Assembly (NCBI RefSeq): GCF_005047595.1
Contig: NZ_SUPL01000002.1
Location: 62,001-126,000, forward strand
Source: Pontimicrobium aquaticum
GTDB taxonomy: Bacteria; Bacteroidota; Bacteroidia; Flavobacteriales; Flavobacteriaceae
Direction: 5' to 3'
Length of the DNA: 64,000 nucleotides
Shown here: piece after piece, positions 62,329-64,000 of the stretch
How the letters are laid out: each line of letters starts with the position of its first letter
Numbering within the stretch: the stretch's first letter is position 1
Notes under the pieces: generated by a model
Database searches by the model: none
What the model was told of the DNA's origin: nothing
What the model saw: only the letters and a program-made list of their open reading frames with translations
Position numbers and translations under genes: made by a program

Positions 62329-64000
62329 TTGAAACGTATTTTATATATACTGTTTCTATTGCCTATACTAATATTTTCTCAAGAAGAACTTAAAGGTGTG
62401 ATTTTAGAAGCAAACGAAAAAAATGAGCAAATACCGTTATCAGGGGCCAATGTATATTGGTTAAATACGACCGTTGGTGATGTTACAGGTATTGATGGAG
62501 CATTTAGTATTCCATATAAAAAAGAGTACCAAAAATTAGTAATTAGTTATGTTGGTTTTACTACAGATACAGTTACTGTTACAAGTAACAAAAGGTTAAA
62601 ACATTGGTTAAAACCAGCAGCAAATTTAGACGAAATTACTGTTAAAGGAAGAAATAAAGCAACAGCTACATCTTATTTAGCATCGCAAAACGTAATTAAC
62701 GTTAGTAGTGACGAATTGTTAAAAGCCGCATGTTGTAACCTGTCTGAAAGCTTTGAAACCAATCCATCTATTGACGTAAATTTCGCCGATGCTGTATCTG
62801 GTACTCGACAAATTAAAATGCTAGGGTTAACAAACCCATATATTTTAATCACAACCGAAAACGTACCTTCAATACGAGGCGCGTCTCAAGCCTATGGCTT
62901 AAGTTTTATTCCAGGTACTTGGGTGGAAAGTATTCAAATAGCCAAAGGAGCAGGAAGTGTCGTTAACGGTTTTGAAAGCATTGTTGGACAAATTAATGCT
63001 GAACTTAAAAAACCTTTAACAGACGATAAACTATTTGTCAATCTTTTTGCTGCTGGAAGTGAGCGAGTAGAACTCAATACACACTTAAATACTAAAGTTA
63101 GTGATAAATGGTCAACAGGATTATATCTTCATGGAAATACTCATAATAAAAAACATGATGTAAACGATGATGGTTTTTTAGATATGCCTTTATATCACCA
63201 AATAAATGTGATGAATCGTTGGCAGTATATAGATAATGAAAAAGGCTTTGTGAGTTTTTTAAATGTTAGATATCTAGATGATGAAAAACAATCTGGACAA
63301 GTCAATTTTAATTCTGAAACCGATAAGTTAACAACTAATGCTTGGGGAAGTGAAATTGATACAAGGCGAATTGATGTGTCTGGAAAGTTTGGTTATGTAA
63401 ACCCAGAAATTCCTTATCAAAAACTAGGAATGCAGTTGGCTTATAGTAACCATAAACAAGAGTCGTATTTCGGATTAAACGAGTACGATATAGAACACAA
63501 TAGATTTTATGCAAACGTGGTATATAACTCTATTATTAGTGATTCTAGGCATGTAGTAAAAACAGGGATTAGTTATGCTAATGATATTTATGATGAAGAT
63601 GTTGATGCTGATAGTTATGCGAGAAATGAAAACTCAGTGGGTGCGTTTTTTGAATATGCTTACGACAATTTAGAAGCTTTAAACCTCACAGTAGGAATAC
63701 GAATAGATCATAGTAATTTACTGGGAACATTTATAACGCCTCGTGTACATTTAAGATATACGCCTTGGGAAAAATCGGCGTTTAGAGCATCCTTTGGCAA
63801 AGGCAAACGAAGTGCTAATATTTTTGCTGAAAACCAAAAAATGTTTGCAACCTCTAGAACTATTAATCTAGTCGATACTGATGGTGAGATTTATGGTTTA
63901 ACTCCTGAAATTGCTTGGAATTATGGTGTGTCTTACCTACAAGGGTTTAATCTATTTGGACAAAAGGCAGATATAACGTTTGATTTTTATAGAACTGATT
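62329..64000 (+). CDS. TonB-dependent outer-membrane receptor (partial, runs off the window)
   Basis: 557 codons visible, cut by the window end. TTG at 62329 is the likely start: the frame is open from 62284, no ATG precedes, and the TTG opens a signal peptide (MKRILYILFLLPILIFSQ). Next is a CarboxypepD_reg-like domain (LKGVILEANEKNEQIPLSGA; SYVGF) up to ~residue 100, then a plug domain with LLKAACCNLSESFE, NPSIDV, DAVSGTRQIKMLGL and GAGSVVNGFESIVGQIN, then barrel strands. The CC pair in the plug echoes the preceding cysteine-rich protein. Probable metal or metal-complex importer. Confidence 0.88.
   Translation, partial: MKRILYILFLLPILIFSQEELKGVILEANEKNEQIPLSGANVYWLNTTVGDVTGIDGAFSIPYKKEYQKLVISYVGFTTDTVTVTSNKRLKHWLKPAANLDEITVKGRNKATATSYLASQNVINVSSDELLKAACCNLSESFETNPSIDVNFADAVSGTRQIKMLGLTNPYILITTENVPSIRGASQAYGLSFIPGTWVESIQIAKGAGSVVNGFESIVGQINAELKKPLTDDKLFVNLFAAGSERVELNTHLNTKVSDKWSTGLYLHGNTHNKKHDVNDDGFLDMPLYHQINVMNRWQYIDNEKGFVSFLNVRYLDDEKQSGQVNFNSETDKLTTNAWGSEIDTRRIDVSGKFGYVNPEIPYQKLGMQLAYSNHKQESYFGLNEYDIEHNRFYANVVYNSIISDSRHVVKTGISYANDIYDEDVDADSYARNENSVGAFFEYAYDNLEALNLTVGIRIDHSNLLGTFITPRVHLRYTPWEKSAFRASFGKGKRSANIFAENQKMFATSRTINLVDTDGEIYGLTPEIAWNYGVSYLQGFNLFGQKADITFDFYRTD

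Noticed and set aside
1-64000. CRISPR arrays, rRNA, tRNA, integrase, transposase or phage genes
   Set aside because: None was recognised on reading either strand; repeats found are isolated palindromes, not regularly spaced units. A tRNAscan and CRISPR search would settle this.

Overview
The window is chromosomal DNA of a Flavobacteriaceae-type member of the Bacteroidota. Evidence for this is the low G+C content, A/T-rich start regions without Shine-Dalgarno boxes, promoter-like TTG-N17-23-TAnnTTTG motifs, gliding genes (gldA, gldB, gldC), an exosortase F pair, a TonB-dependent receptor with its HYC_CC_PP partner, and several dispersed palindromic repeats of flavobacterial type. It looks like a core metabolic region. 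No prophage, integrase, insertion sequence, CRISPR array, rRNA or tRNA was recognised.

Layout. 187-1404 is an exported esterase. 1470-6031 (minus) is the leucine operon leuA-leuC-leuD-leuB, with nested palindromic repeats between leuD and leuB. 6182-7732 is a helical-repeat protein of unknown function. 7813-18631 is a methionine operon: a SAM-I riboswitch, metY, a triple fusion MetX/aspartokinase/homoserine dehydrogenase, a metZ-like gene, metH split in two, and metF. 18632-23369 holds envelope proteins, a membrane-anchored XRE regulator and gldA. 23448-27539 is an aromatic amino acid operon (pheA, aminotransferase, tyrA, DAHP synthase/chorismate mutase). Directly before it I read a 24-codon leader peptide rich in Phe/Tyr/Trp codons, alternative pairing segments and an intrinsic terminator, i.e. 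a classical ribosome-mediated attenuator. 28102-40405 carries rsgA, dtd, three DUF3857/transglutaminase-like paralogs (the middle one frameshifted), a MazG-like gene, aroA, queA, rlmN and a polyprenyl diphosphate synthase. 40602-41573 is an orphan HARE-HTH/nuclease-like gene. 41770-44313 is a sigma factor, a putative anti-sigma factor and an envelope protein. 44458-49872 holds dnaG, a response regulator, nadE, gldB, gldC and a lipoprotein. 49887-52799 is a divergent pair of exported enzymes. 52800-60033 (minus) is purH-mreB-mreC-mreD-mrdA-rodA. 60302-64000 holds a GAF-type methionine sulfoxide reductase, xrtF with its partner, and HYC_CC_PP plus a TonB receptor cut by the window edge.

How parts work together. 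The methionine block runs from homoserine formation through acetylation, sulfhydrylation and methylation to folate reduction, under one SAM-sensing leader. The aromatic block runs from DAHP to prephenate, phenylpyruvate and tyrosine precursors, under one translation-sensing leader. Chorismate synthesis is completed elsewhere apart from aroA at 35959. The mre/mrd/rod block is the cell elongation machine.

Most worth a second look: the aromatic attenuator; a two-hairpin repeat present twice just upstream of plus-strand genes, with compensatory changes in one stem; an aspartokinase module with altered active-site residues inside a triple fusion; a response regulator with Glu at the phospho-acceptor position; a primase whose zinc ligands are all replaced; and transglutaminase-like paralogs lacking the catalytic Cys and His. 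Everything was read by eye; no database or folding program was run.
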